This document shows, piece by piece, positions 10,301 to 17,460 of a stretch of 64,000 nt of DNA. Within the stretch, counting starts at the first letter, position 1. Every line of letters begins with the position of its first letter. The stretch is from Sphingomonas insulae (GTDB lineage: Bacteria; Pseudomonadota; Alphaproteobacteria; Sphingomonadales; Sphingomonadaceae). Both the position numbers and the translations under genes were made by a program. The notes under the pieces are model-generated. The model did no database searches, was not told the DNA's origin, and saw only the letters and a program-made list of their open reading frames with translations. The stretch is taken from NCBI RefSeq assembly GCF_010450875.1, contig NZ_CP048422.1, forward strand, positions 1,109,001 through 1,173,000, read 5' to 3'.

Positions 10301-10654
10301 ACGTTCAACGCGGATGTGAGCATGGGTAAATTCACCCTTGGCTATGGGATGCATTACATCGGCCCGATGCTGACCACGGCCTATGCGAACATCTACCCGA
10401 TCAACGGCAATCCTCCGCTGAACGAGGATGTGATTTCGATCCGCAATTATCCGGACGTGTTCTATCACAATGTGCGCGCTTCGGTTCAGATCGGCGCCAC
10501 GACGGAAACCAAAAAGGGGATGGAATGGTTCGTAGGTGTCGACAACGTCGGCAACCGTAAGCCGCCGCTGGGCTCGACCGGTACGGGTGCCGGCAGCGCC
10601 ATCTACGAAATCCTCGGCCGCAGCTTCTTCACCGGGGTTCGCGCAACGTTCTGA
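7367..10654 (+). CDS. TonB-dependent outer-membrane receptor
   Basis: 1095 residues. A signal peptide (MIRYLTATALVSTLGLLSTGAVAQ) is followed by a Gln/Pro/Gly-rich linker, a TonB-box-like GDIVVTGSRIRRPN, and a plug domain with LRGLGVQRTLVLVNGRRHV, IPTDLIERVDVVTGGNSAVYGSDAIAG. A long 22-strand-type barrel ends in the terminal aromatic GVRATF. The start is ATG 7367, with AGGGG upstream; an ATG at 7343 would precede the signal peptide. Such receptors in sphingomonads import glycans, peptides or siderophore-like substrates with TonB/ExbBD; the ligand is not evident. It is followed, after a strong hairpin, by a 2-oxoglutarate oxygenase gene on the same strand. Confidence 0.93.
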   Translation: MIRYLTATALVSTLGLLSTGAVAQNTGAPAPGAQQGSSVPNPEGSTPIGGDQSSTTDAGPGANDGDIVVTGSRIRRPNLESTVPIASVRPQDIYSRADPNLGETLNDLPQLRSTFSQQNPGSGIGIAGLNLLDLRGLGVQRTLVLVNGRRHVASDIQNTAAAVDINTIPTDLIERVDVVTGGNSAVYGSDAIAGVVNFVLKTNFDGLQLRAGDSIPEYKAGGNRYLSAIAGKNFADGRGNLTASLEYSKQDRLFASSIPFLRRADGFVTNDTDGAGLTNGSDGIFDTVFAQNIRSSTIARYGLVPVVQTRNAAAPCGTGIPSGSGTRTNYNCNYIFDSQGNLALQTGNRISTGPTGTFLGGNGDNNREDRLLSVLPKNERFSANILGHFKASDAADFFVEAKYARAHTVGANSGPAFNQGFNQTFADYRANYRLDNPFLSTSARTTLTNAILASGSNTSLTGSGGALTAADRAAIANGSYRFTVARNFTDLGIRDEDTVREVYRVVLGVRGDVTPHVNYEVSGNYGRANQRITILGNVNQQRLLLAQDAGIDPNNPGLGIQCRSKFDPAARGIIADLDGNPAAAARLASDIAACVPYNAFGGLDNSASRDYIVSNSGSRGRLEQYNATAFVNVDSGGFFNLPGGAVAVVVGGEYRREKARFVADQDVQDGLTFLNALQTFTPPALEVAEGFGELNIPILKDMPFFQSLSLSGAARYSHYNSAYGSTGGVWAWNFGGEWSPIRDIRFRANYGKAVRAPNYTDTATPSNQDFAPGFLDPCNSGRIGAGTPQRQGNCQADLGALLNNADFQGLTNLGYSLELVSGSNPNLRQETSKSLTVGAVLTPRFLPGFDLTVDYFDIDVSNVITAASAQQIVDLCYDNRQFCDLFQRYTGTGTGPNGEVPGQILQGSLLQSSLNFASLKRRGIDVQANYNHQIADDVRLNLRGYYTHQLRNSNFTDPTRPNFETRLLNQLGDPKDEFTFNADVSMGKFTLGYGMHYIGPMLTTAYANIYPINGNPPLNEDVISIRNYPDVFYHNVRASVQIGATTETKKGMEWFVGVDNVGNRKPPLGSTGTGAGSAIYEILGRSFFTGVRATF

Positions 10655-10663
10655 TGACCTTGT

Positions 10664-10690
10664 CGTGGATCGCCGTGACGGCGATCCACG
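10664..10690 (+). promoter_or_regulatory. Perfect 12-bp hairpin between receptor and oxygenase genes
   Basis: CGTGGATCGCCG (10664-10675), loop TGA, then its exact complement (10679-10690). It starts ten bases after the receptor stop and ends 20 bases before the oxygenase ATG. No U-run follows, so it is not a standard intrinsic terminator. It may protect the receptor mRNA 3-prime end, set the expression ratio of the two genes, or occlude the downstream ribosome site. Confidence 0.6.
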
Positions 10691-10709
10691 ATGCTATGTT
10701 GGTGCTGGC

Positions 10710-11675
10710 ATGGCTGATCCTGTTCAACACGCTCGACAGATTGCGCGTGCAGGACACGGACCTGCCGCAGTTGCGCTGCTCGAAGACGCGGGCAGGCGAG
10801 GGAACAGCACCGCTTTTGCCGAACTTGCGGCCTGGCTGCTGCGCGGTGACATCATTCCGAGAGATGTATCTCGGGCCCGATCGACACTGCGCCAGGCTGT
10901 CGAAATCGGCCACGTCGATGCCGCCCTGCTGGAGGTGGCGCTGACGGCAAATGGTACGGGGGCGCCGGCTGACTGGCGTGGGGCCTTCTCCCTCCTCGCC
11001 GTTGCTGCGCGCAACGATCCGGTTGCCGCGCAGCAACTGGCACTGGTCCGGGCTATGAAGCTGGACGACGCCGGCTACCCTTCAACCGCGTTCGACATCG
11101 AGGTGCTTTCGGCAGAGCCTTATATCGCCGTGTGCCGGGGGGCATTGTCAGCGCAGGAAAGCTTGCATCTCGCCGCCATCGCGAACCCTCTGCTTGAGCC
11201 CAGCGTAGTTGTAGATCCGGTAACGCGCAGGCCGGTTGCGCATCCCGTCAGAAGCTCGTTCAACGCAACGATCGGGCCAGCGCAGGAAACCTTGCCGATC
11301 GCTGCATTCAGCCGCCGGCTCGAGGTGCTCACGAACACACCCCTGGGCAATGGCGAGCCATTGCAGATTTTGCGCTACACCGTTGGGCAAGAGTATAAAC
11401 TGCACTCGGACGCGATCCCCGGCGAGCCCAATCAGCGGACCGTGACCGCTATAACATATATGAACGATGGCTATGACGGAGGCGAAACCTACTTCCCGTC
11501 CCAACAGATCGTCGTCACGCCCCGGGCAGGGGATATCCTGATTTTCCATAACACAACGGCAGATGGTGTCGCCGATCCCCGTAGCCGGCATGCAGGGCTA
11601 CCGGTGACCAAAGGTGTAAAGTGGATCGCAACCAAGTGGTTACGCAATTCCCGATACAATCCATGGGACAGCTAG
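10710..11675 (+). CDS. 2OG-Fe(II) oxygenase, prolyl-4-hydroxylase-like, with Sel1/TPR-like N-terminus
   Basis: 321 residues. The N-terminal 110 or so residues are Ala-rich helical repeats of Sel1/TPR flavour (QIARAGHGPAAVALLEDAG, AWLLRGDIIPRDVSRARSTLRQAVEIG). The C-terminal half is a P4Hc-type dioxygenase: YTVGQEYKLHSDA supplies H232 and D234 as iron ligands, GGETYF follows, and SRHAGLPVTKGVKW supplies H294 and a lysine for 2-oxoglutarate. It should hydroxylate a protein or small substrate with Fe(II), O2 and 2OG. I chose ATG 10710; longer in-frame starts run into the receptor gene. The same-strand position behind the receptor suggests joint expression. No signal peptide, so probably cytoplasmic. 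Confidence 0.85.
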   Translation: MADPVQHARQIARAGHGPAAVALLEDAGRRGNSTAFAELAAWLLRGDIIPRDVSRARSTLRQAVEIGHVDAALLEVALTANGTGAPADWRGAFSLLAVAARNDPVAAQQLALVRAMKLDDAGYPSTAFDIEVLSAEPYIAVCRGALSAQESLHLAAIANPLLEPSVVVDPVTRRPVAHPVRSSFNATIGPAQETLPIAAFSRRLEVLTNTPLGNGEPLQILRYTVGQEYKLHSDAIPGEPNQRTVTAITYMNDGYDGGETYFPSQQIVVTPRAGDILIFHNTTADGVADPRSRHAGLPVTKGVKWIATKWLRNSRYNPWDS

Positions 11676-11942
11676 AACCGTCACGGCATTTATAGACGTG
11701 GCGCCTGTTCATGGCAGGCTTGCTACTAAAGCCTTAAGGCATACCGATCTTTTCAAATGGTTCGTCGCCTGATCCGGATCGACGTTCTGTAGAATTTGAC
11801 CGTTCGATGGGCGGCCGACGCCTCACCAACAACAATGCTATGGGTTTTACCGTTGTGAAGAATTTTGCTTGAACGTGCCCGCGGAACAAGCCCGCACGCT
11901 TCGTCAGGGGGCTAGCGCTTTATGGAACTGCCTCGATAGCAT

Positions 11943-12179
11943 TCAGCGTCGAACGGCTGGCTGACTGGCACGGCCATTCGCGTCAGCGGCGGTGCTGGTC
12001 GCTGCGTCGATCTCAGCCCACTCCGCTTCCGTGTGACATACCCGAACTTTGAAGCGGCTGCCGGTAGGATTGGTCTGACGGCAGACCTGCTTTTGCTTTT
12101 CCGGCTTGGTATCCTGAGCGGGTGCAACGCCAGGAATCGCAATGGTAATAACTGCCGCTGCTGCAAGAATAAGATTCAT
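11943..12179 (-). CDS. Small exported protein with paired cysteines, unknown function
   Basis: 78 residues: signal peptide MNLILAAAAVITIAIPGVAPAQ, then a charged linker and a compact motif VCRQTNPTGSRFKVRVCHTEAEW, with two cysteines about fifteen residues apart that could pair in the periplasm. Small proteins with this Cys-TGSR-Cys-EW pattern recur in sphingomonads as far as I recall; no function is known to me. It stands alone between the oxygenase (plus) and the penicillin acylase (minus). Confidence 0.7.
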   Translation of the reverse strand: MNLILAAAAVITIAIPGVAPAQDTKPEKQKQVCRQTNPTGSRFKVRVCHTEAEWAEIDAATSTAADANGRASQPAVRR

Positions 12180-12758
12180 GACCTGTCCGACTCCTTACGC
12201 GAGCGACAGGATAACGGCAGGCCGTGCGATTGCAAAAGCATTCGCGGCAGGAACGCGTCCGGGTAACCTTCAAGGAAGCGCCGGCCATCCGAATGACGAA
12301 GGTGATATGCGACGGCTGTCGGGTCATTCGCCGCGATCGGCGAGCAGTGCGAATGCACCGCCCGACCCTTGTTGACCTCGATGTGCCGGGATCGCCGGAA
12401 ATCGGACGCCGGTAGGATAACCGATAGCGAACAGCCATCGGCCGTTCCGACCACGGAAGCGAGCGATGCAGCGCTGCCGGGAGAATGCGGACGCTGCACG
12501 GATGCGCTGCACTGCGTAACGGCGGCCCCGGCGTCCCCCTTTCGGGCAGGCATCACGAGATGGTTGCGGCGGGCGCTCAGATACTTCGGGAGCGCGAATG
12601 AATGCGGTTATCCATTGGATAAACCCGTGCCGACCCCATACGATCTCCTCAAGCTGCTTGGCGTCCCATCGGACCATCAATCGCCATCCGCGTTGCGTAC
12701 CCGCCGCCTGCACGAATATGTAAACGCGCGCCTGACCGCCCGCACCCCCGGCGTGGCG
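12180..12758. other. Intergenic stretch, nothing recognised
   Basis: About 580 bases between two minus-strand genes. Several overlapping short frames exist in all directions, as expected at this GC content, and none carries a domain I recognise. It should contain the promoter of the small secreted protein and the 3-prime end of the penicillin-acylase transcript. Confidence 0.4.
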
Positions 12759-14942
12759 CTAGCCGCCCGGCCGATAGCGCCGTTCGACATGACCCTTCAG
12801 GTCGTCGGGATAGAAATAGACCGGGCGAAGCCTGCCTTGCGCATAGCGCGCGGTCTGGTCGGCGAAATGGCGCGATGTCGCATCGCCGCTCTGGCCGCCG
12901 GCCATCACCGCCATCGCCTTCACCCGCGGACCGAATTCGACGATGGCGACGAAGCTGTTGCCGCTGGTGCCGTAGTAGCGTTTCGTCCCCGGCCACGGCT
13001 TTGCGCCGAACGAGGCCAGGCTGCCCCATTGCGCCGAGGTGAAGGGCACCGGCAGGGACGGCTTTGCATCGTCGAAATGCGGCGCGATCGCATCGTCGAT
13101 CCGCTGGAACCGGTTGATCGTTCCCCATGGCACGCGCCAGTCGCCGAAATCGCGGCTCAGCTGGTCGACCGCGGCGGACAGTGCGGCAAGCCTCGCGTCC
13201 GCGCCGACACGGGTGGCGATATAGTCGGGGACGTTCAGCCGTTCGGCTTGCGCGAAGCTGCCGACCTCACGCCACAGATGGTCGCCCCAGAACACGGCAA
13301 GGCTGGTCGCTGCCGAACCCTGGCTCCAGCGATAGTCCCAGCCCTTCAGCAAGGCGATCGGGGCGGCCAGCGCCGCCCGGCGCGGATCGCGGGCGGGCAG
13401 GGCATCCCATGCCCCGACCAGGCCGGGCAGCAATCGTGCGAAGGCGGGCAGATAGGGATCGAACGCGGCGGCGCGGAGCGTGTCGGGCGTCCAGCCGGTC
13501 TTGCCCGTCAGCAACAGGTCGGCATGCACGCCGCGCGCGTTGCCGCCGACCTGATCCATGTATCGCGGATAGTCCTTGGCCCGCGGACTGCCGGGGCCGG
13601 CCGCGCTCCATGGCCAATCGTTGGTATTGTGCACCCATCCGGTACGCGGGGCGGCGACGCTCGGCAGGCTGGCAAGGCTGTGCAGACCGTGCCAGTCGGT
13701 CGCCGGATCGCTGCCGTCGACGGGGCGGGTATAGTCGAACCGGTCGCTGCGCACCGGCATGAACTGCGGCATCAGGAACGCGATCTCGCCCGTGTCGTCG
13801 GCGAACAGCGTGTCGTTGGACGCATTCGCCTTGCGCTCGGCGACCGCCATATAGCTGGCAAGATCGCGCGCCTTGGTCCGCAGATAGCTCTGTTCCAGGG
13901 CGGGGACGGGCCGCCACATCAGGGCGGTCGCGATCCAGCGCCCCGCCTTCATCGCGACGATCGGGCCGTGATGCGTGCGATAGGTGGTGACGCGCCGCGC
14001 CGCCATCGCGCCGTCGGCCTTCCGATAGCGCAGCGTGAGCGTGCGCGTCGCGACCGGACGCTGCTGCGTGCCGTAGCGGTAGACATAGCCCGCGCCCCGC
14101 CGCCCGATCCGCTCGGCGAATTCATCGACATTGTCGACGGTCGACGAGGTGTGCATCCATCCGGCCCTGGGGTTGAAGCCCTGATAGATGAAGAACTGGC
14201 CCCAGGTGCTCGCGCCATAGGCGTTGAGGCCTTCGGCGCTCGTCATCTGCGCCTCGGACCGGAAATAGAAGCTGGTGTGCGGGTTGATCAGCAGCAGCGC
14301 CTTGCCGTTCGCGGTCAGGCGCGGCGCGATGGCGATGCCGTTCGATCCCGACGGCTCGCGCGGCACCATGCCCAGCTCCGCGGGCGTGGGCGGGGTGGGC
14401 GTGCCGTAGAAGATTTTCAGATCGCTGAGCGATATCCGCTCGATATCGCCGCCGATGCTGCCCTCGGTGAAGCTGAGCGCCATCCACGGTTCGAAGCGGG
14501 TCAGGACTTTGGGCCTGGTCTGCGGATGGGTCGCCAGATAGTAATTCAGCCCGTCGGCCCAGGCCTGCATCAGCGTGCGCAACCAGGCCGGGCTGGCGGC
14601 ATAGTCGGCCTGCAGCGCGGCGGGATCGACGAACAGCCGTTGGCGCAGATCGGCCCAGATCGCATCCTCGCCATAAGCCTCCGCCGTCCGGCCGAGCGCG
14701 GCGAGGTAATTGGCCTCGATCCGGGGAAAGTCGTCCTCGGCCTGCGCATACATCAGGCCGAACACCGCATCGGCATCCGTCTGCCCCTGGATATGCGGGA
14801 TGCCCCAATCGTCGCGCGTGATGGTGACGCGCGCGGCCTGCGCCTGCCAGCGTGTCGCGGGCGGCGGCGCGGACGTGGGGGCCATCGTCAGCAGGGCCAG
14901 CAGGATCACCGGATTGCGCGCGCACCGAAGGACCTTATCCAT
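12759..14942 (-). CDS. Penicillin acylase family Ntn hydrolase, exported
   Basis: 727 residues from the ATG at 14942. The signal peptide is MDKVLRCARNPVILLALLTMA. The alpha-chain has VTITRDDWGIPHIQGQTDADAVFGLMYAQAEDDFPRI. The autocatalytic cleavage site lies in REPSGSNGIAIAP, where the Ser before Asn is the expected N-terminal nucleophile of the beta-chain. Other family blocks are LLINPHTSFYFRSE and HTSSTVDNVDEF. Family members hydrolyse amide bonds of acylated substrates (penicillins, acyl-homoserine lactones, N-acyl amino acids); the true substrate is unknown. It is transcribed away from a LysR regulator 70 bases upstream, the classic arrangement for control by that regulator. A longer start at 14966 is possible. 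Confidence 0.9.
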   Translation of the reverse strand: MDKVLRCARNPVILLALLTMAPTSAPPPATRWQAQAARVTITRDDWGIPHIQGQTDADAVFGLMYAQAEDDFPRIEANYLAALGRTAEAYGEDAIWADLRQRLFVDPAALQADYAASPAWLRTLMQAWADGLNYYLATHPQTRPKVLTRFEPWMALSFTEGSIGGDIERISLSDLKIFYGTPTPPTPAELGMVPREPSGSNGIAIAPRLTANGKALLLINPHTSFYFRSEAQMTSAEGLNAYGASTWGQFFIYQGFNPRAGWMHTSSTVDNVDEFAERIGRRGAGYVYRYGTQQRPVATRTLTLRYRKADGAMAARRVTTYRTHHGPIVAMKAGRWIATALMWRPVPALEQSYLRTKARDLASYMAVAERKANASNDTLFADDTGEIAFLMPQFMPVRSDRFDYTRPVDGSDPATDWHGLHSLASLPSVAAPRTGWVHNTNDWPWSAAGPGSPRAKDYPRYMDQVGGNARGVHADLLLTGKTGWTPDTLRAAAFDPYLPAFARLLPGLVGAWDALPARDPRRAALAAPIALLKGWDYRWSQGSAATSLAVFWGDHLWREVGSFAQAERLNVPDYIATRVGADARLAALSAAVDQLSRDFGDWRVPWGTINRFQRIDDAIAPHFDDAKPSLPVPFTSAQWGSLASFGAKPWPGTKRYYGTSGNSFVAIVEFGPRVKAMAVMAGGQSGDATSRHFADQTARYAQGRLRPVYFYPDDLKGHVERRYRPGG

Positions 14943-15012
14943 GCGAGGCAGCCTAGGGCGGGACAAGGGGAAAGACCATGCATCGGCAAACGATCACCGG
15001 GCTGATGCCGGC

Positions 15013-15894
15013 ATGAACCTGCGCCATATCGAGGTGTTCCACGCGGTCTATGCCAATGGGTCGGTCAGTGCCGCGGCGCGGGCGCTCAACGTCTCGCAAC
15101 CCTCGGTCACCAAGGTGTTGCAGCATGCCGAGACGTTGCTCGGCTTCGCGCTGTTCGAACGGACGCGGGGGCGGCTGGTGCCCACCCAGGAGGCGCACGC
15201 GCTGTTCAACGACGTGGCCGACATCCAGGAACGCGTCTACCAGCTGCGCAAGGCGAGCCAGAACGTGAAGCGCGGCCGCGGCGCGATGCTGCGGATCTCG
15301 ACGTTGCCTTCGCTCGGGCTCGGCGCGCTGCCCGAGGCGGTTTCGCGGTTCCTCGCCGCGCAACCGGGCGTCGGGTTCGAGCTGCACACGGTCCACCACG
15401 ACGACATGGTCCGCAAGCTGTACGAGCGCGAGACCGATATCGTCATCAGTTACGAGGTGCCGCGCGCCGCCGCGGTGGCGAGCCGCAGGCTGGGGCGCGG
15501 CGAGATGGTCGCGATGTTCCGGACCGCCGATTTCCCCGACGCCTCCGCCCGGCTGACGCTCGACCAGCTGCGCGGCCGGCCGTTCATCACCACCGTCGAG
15601 AGCGGGCCGCAGGGGCGTGCGCTGTCGGCGGAGATGGCGCGGCTCGACGTCGTGCTCGACGAGGTCGTCGCGTCGCGCACGTTCTTCGTGGCGGCCGCCC
15701 TGGTCCGGGCGGGCGTCGGCCTGACCATCGTCGATAGCTTCACCGCACAGGCGTCGCTGACCCCGGACCTGTCGATCCGGCCGCTGGACCCGCCAATCGG
15801 GTTCGACGTCCATGCCGTATATCTGGAAAGCCGGCCGCTGGGAAAACTCGCCGACCAGTTCCTGAAACATCTCGCACAGGGGCTGCACGCATAG
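15013..15894 (+). CDS. LysR-type transcriptional regulator
   Basis: 293 residues. The N-terminal winged helix is classic: MNLRHIEVFHAVYANGSVSAAARALNVSQPSVTKVLQHAETLLGFALFERTRGRLVPT. An effector-binding domain follows, with LRISTLPSLGLGALPEAVSRF. Divergent from the penicillin-acylase gene and followed nine bases later by an open frame leading into the DUF1611 gene, so it probably controls one or both sides. LysR regulators sense a small pathway metabolite. Start ATG 15013 is fixed by the conserved N-terminus. Confidence 0.94.
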   Translation: MNLRHIEVFHAVYANGSVSAAARALNVSQPSVTKVLQHAETLLGFALFERTRGRLVPTQEAHALFNDVADIQERVYQLRKASQNVKRGRGAMLRISTLPSLGLGALPEAVSRFLAAQPGVGFELHTVHHDDMVRKLYERETDIVISYEVPRAAAVASRRLGRGEMVAMFRTADFPDASARLTLDQLRGRPFITTVESGPQGRALSAEMARLDVVLDEVVASRTFFVAAALVRAGVGLTIVDSFTAQASLTPDLSIRPLDPPIGFDVHAVYLESRPLGKLADQFLKHLAQGLHA

Positions 15895-15981
15895 CTCGAC
15901 GTTATGGGTCACGTCGCGCTCGGTATGGGACGGCCCCGCTCGCCCGCGTATGATCCCGCCGTCTGCTATGAAAGTGCGCGC

Positions 15982-16995
15982 GTGATCGTCGGCCCCTTCC
16001 TGCTGTATATCGGCCGCATCGCCAATCCGCTCGACATCAAGACCTCGCGCGGCATGGCGGTGTTCCGGCGTGAGGATTGCGTCGGCGAATTCCGCCATGA
16101 CGATGGTCCGTTGACGCTGGGCCTGCCGCGGTTCGATTTTGCGGAGGCGGTCGCGGCAGGGGCGCGAACGCTGATCCTCGGCGTCGCGGCGGCGGGCGGG
16201 CGCATGGATGCGACGATGATCGCCGACGTCGTCGCCGCCCTTGACGCGGGTCTCGACGTCGCGGCCGGACTGCACCAGCGGCTGCGCGATGCGCCTGCCA
16301 TCGCGGCCGCGGCGCAGGCGGGCGGGCGGAAGCTGTACGACGTCCGCGACCCTGCCGCGCCGCCGCAGGTCGGCACCGGCCAGCCGCGGGCAGGGCGTCG
16401 GCTGCTGACGGTCGGCACCGATTGCGCGGTCGGCAAGATGTACACCGCGCTGCACCTGACGGCGGGCCTGCGCTCGCGCGGCGTCGCGGCCGACTTCCGC
16501 GCGACCGGGCAGACGGGGATCATGATCGCCGGGGCGGGCGTGCCGATCGACGCGGTCGTCGCCGATTTCCTGTCGGGCGCGGTCGAATGGCTGTCGCCCG
16601 CGCGCCACGATAACGGCTGGGACGTGATCGAGGGGCAGGGGTCGCTGTTCCACCCGTCGTTCGCCGGCGTTTCGACCGGTCTTCTCCACGGCGCGCAGCC
16701 CGACGCGGTGGTGCTGTGCCATGATCCGCTGCGCACGCATCTGCGCGGACTGCCGCACATGCCCGTGCCCGATATTGTTATGTGCCTCGACCGCAATCTG
16801 GCGGTCGCGCGGCTGACCAACCCCATGGTGCAGGCCGTCGGCGTCTCGCTCAACACCGCACGCATGGCAGCGCCTGATGCCCTGGCATTGTGTGGCGCGA
16901 TCGCGGATCGCACCGGGCTTCCCTGCGTCGATCCCGTGACGACGGGTGTCGCGCCGATCCTCGACCGCCTGTCCGCGCGCGCCATCGCTGCCTGA
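15982..16995 (+). CDS. DUF1611 / DgcN-like family protein
   Basis: About 337 residues from GTG 15982, or 363 from ATG 15904. I prefer GTG because the conserved family N-terminus appears to begin at GPFLLYIGRIANPLDIKTSRG. A P-loop is present (LLTVGTDCAVGKMYTALHL), followed by RATGQTGIMIAGAGVPIDAVVADF, WDVIEGQGSLFHP and VGVSLNT, all DUF1611 blocks. As I recall, DgcN of this family N-acetylates D-glutamate in a D-amino-acid catabolic route whose partner is the racemase-type DgcA; no dgcA is in this window. Same strand and close behind the LysR gene. Cytoplasmic. Family call firm, reaction uncertain. Confidence 0.8.
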   Translation: MIVGPFLLYIGRIANPLDIKTSRGMAVFRREDCVGEFRHDDGPLTLGLPRFDFAEAVAAGARTLILGVAAAGGRMDATMIADVVAALDAGLDVAAGLHQRLRDAPAIAAAAQAGGRKLYDVRDPAAPPQVGTGQPRAGRRLLTVGTDCAVGKMYTALHLTAGLRSRGVAADFRATGQTGIMIAGAGVPIDAVVADFLSGAVEWLSPARHDNGWDVIEGQGSLFHPSFAGVSTGLLHGAQPDAVVLCHDPLRTHLRGLPHMPVPDIVMCLDRNLAVARLTNPMVQAVGVSLNTARMAAPDALALCGAIADRTGLPCVDPVTTGVAPILDRLSARAIAA

Positions 16996-17460
16996 GCGCG
17001 CTCGGCAAGCGGTGCGCGGCCCTTCGGCATCGTCCAAGGCGGGATGCATCGTCGCATCGTCGCCATATGTACGGCTCGCGTACCGTCGATGATCCGTCGT
17101 CACCGATACAGGTTCGGGCGGGCGGCATCGCCGTCCGGCGTCGACCGCGTCCCTGACCCATGCTGCGCACCGCCCCCAAAATCGATAGCTTTGGGTTATG
17201 GGTTGGCAAAGCATTGCGATGGCCGTGGCGGGTTTCCATGCATGCGCTTTGCCGTCATCATCTTGCAACAAGATAAGGAAAGGGCGCGGGTCCGCGATCG
17301 AAACGATCGATCGACGGATGTCTTAAGACATAACCGACGCATCATCCGGTCCCGGGAAGAACCGGCCGTTCGCGGCCCCATGGCAGCGCCCGCGCAAGGG
17401 CGCGCAATCAGGAGAGGAGCGATCATTTGCCGTCGCCGACGGCCACAAGGGGGTTCGACC
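16996..17460 (+). promoter_or_regulatory. Leader region of the second TonB receptor with two palindromes
   Basis: This 465-base stretch has no gene that I can support. It holds two inverted repeats upstream of the receptor start: ATCTTG-CAA-CAAGAT at 17260-17274 and the perfect 14-bp palindrome ATGTCTTAAGACAT at 17318-17331. The second lies 130 bases before the ATG and has the shape of a dimeric repressor operator. Which regulator would bind is unknown; the neighbouring LysR protein is a candidate, but GntR-type proteins also like GTC/GAC half sites. Confidence 0.4.

Noticed and set aside
12369..15005. 878-codon plus-strand frame opposite the penicillin acylase
   Set aside because: Arg/Gly/Ala-rich mirror of a high-GC gene with no domain. 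The minus strand gives a complete Ntn hydrolase.
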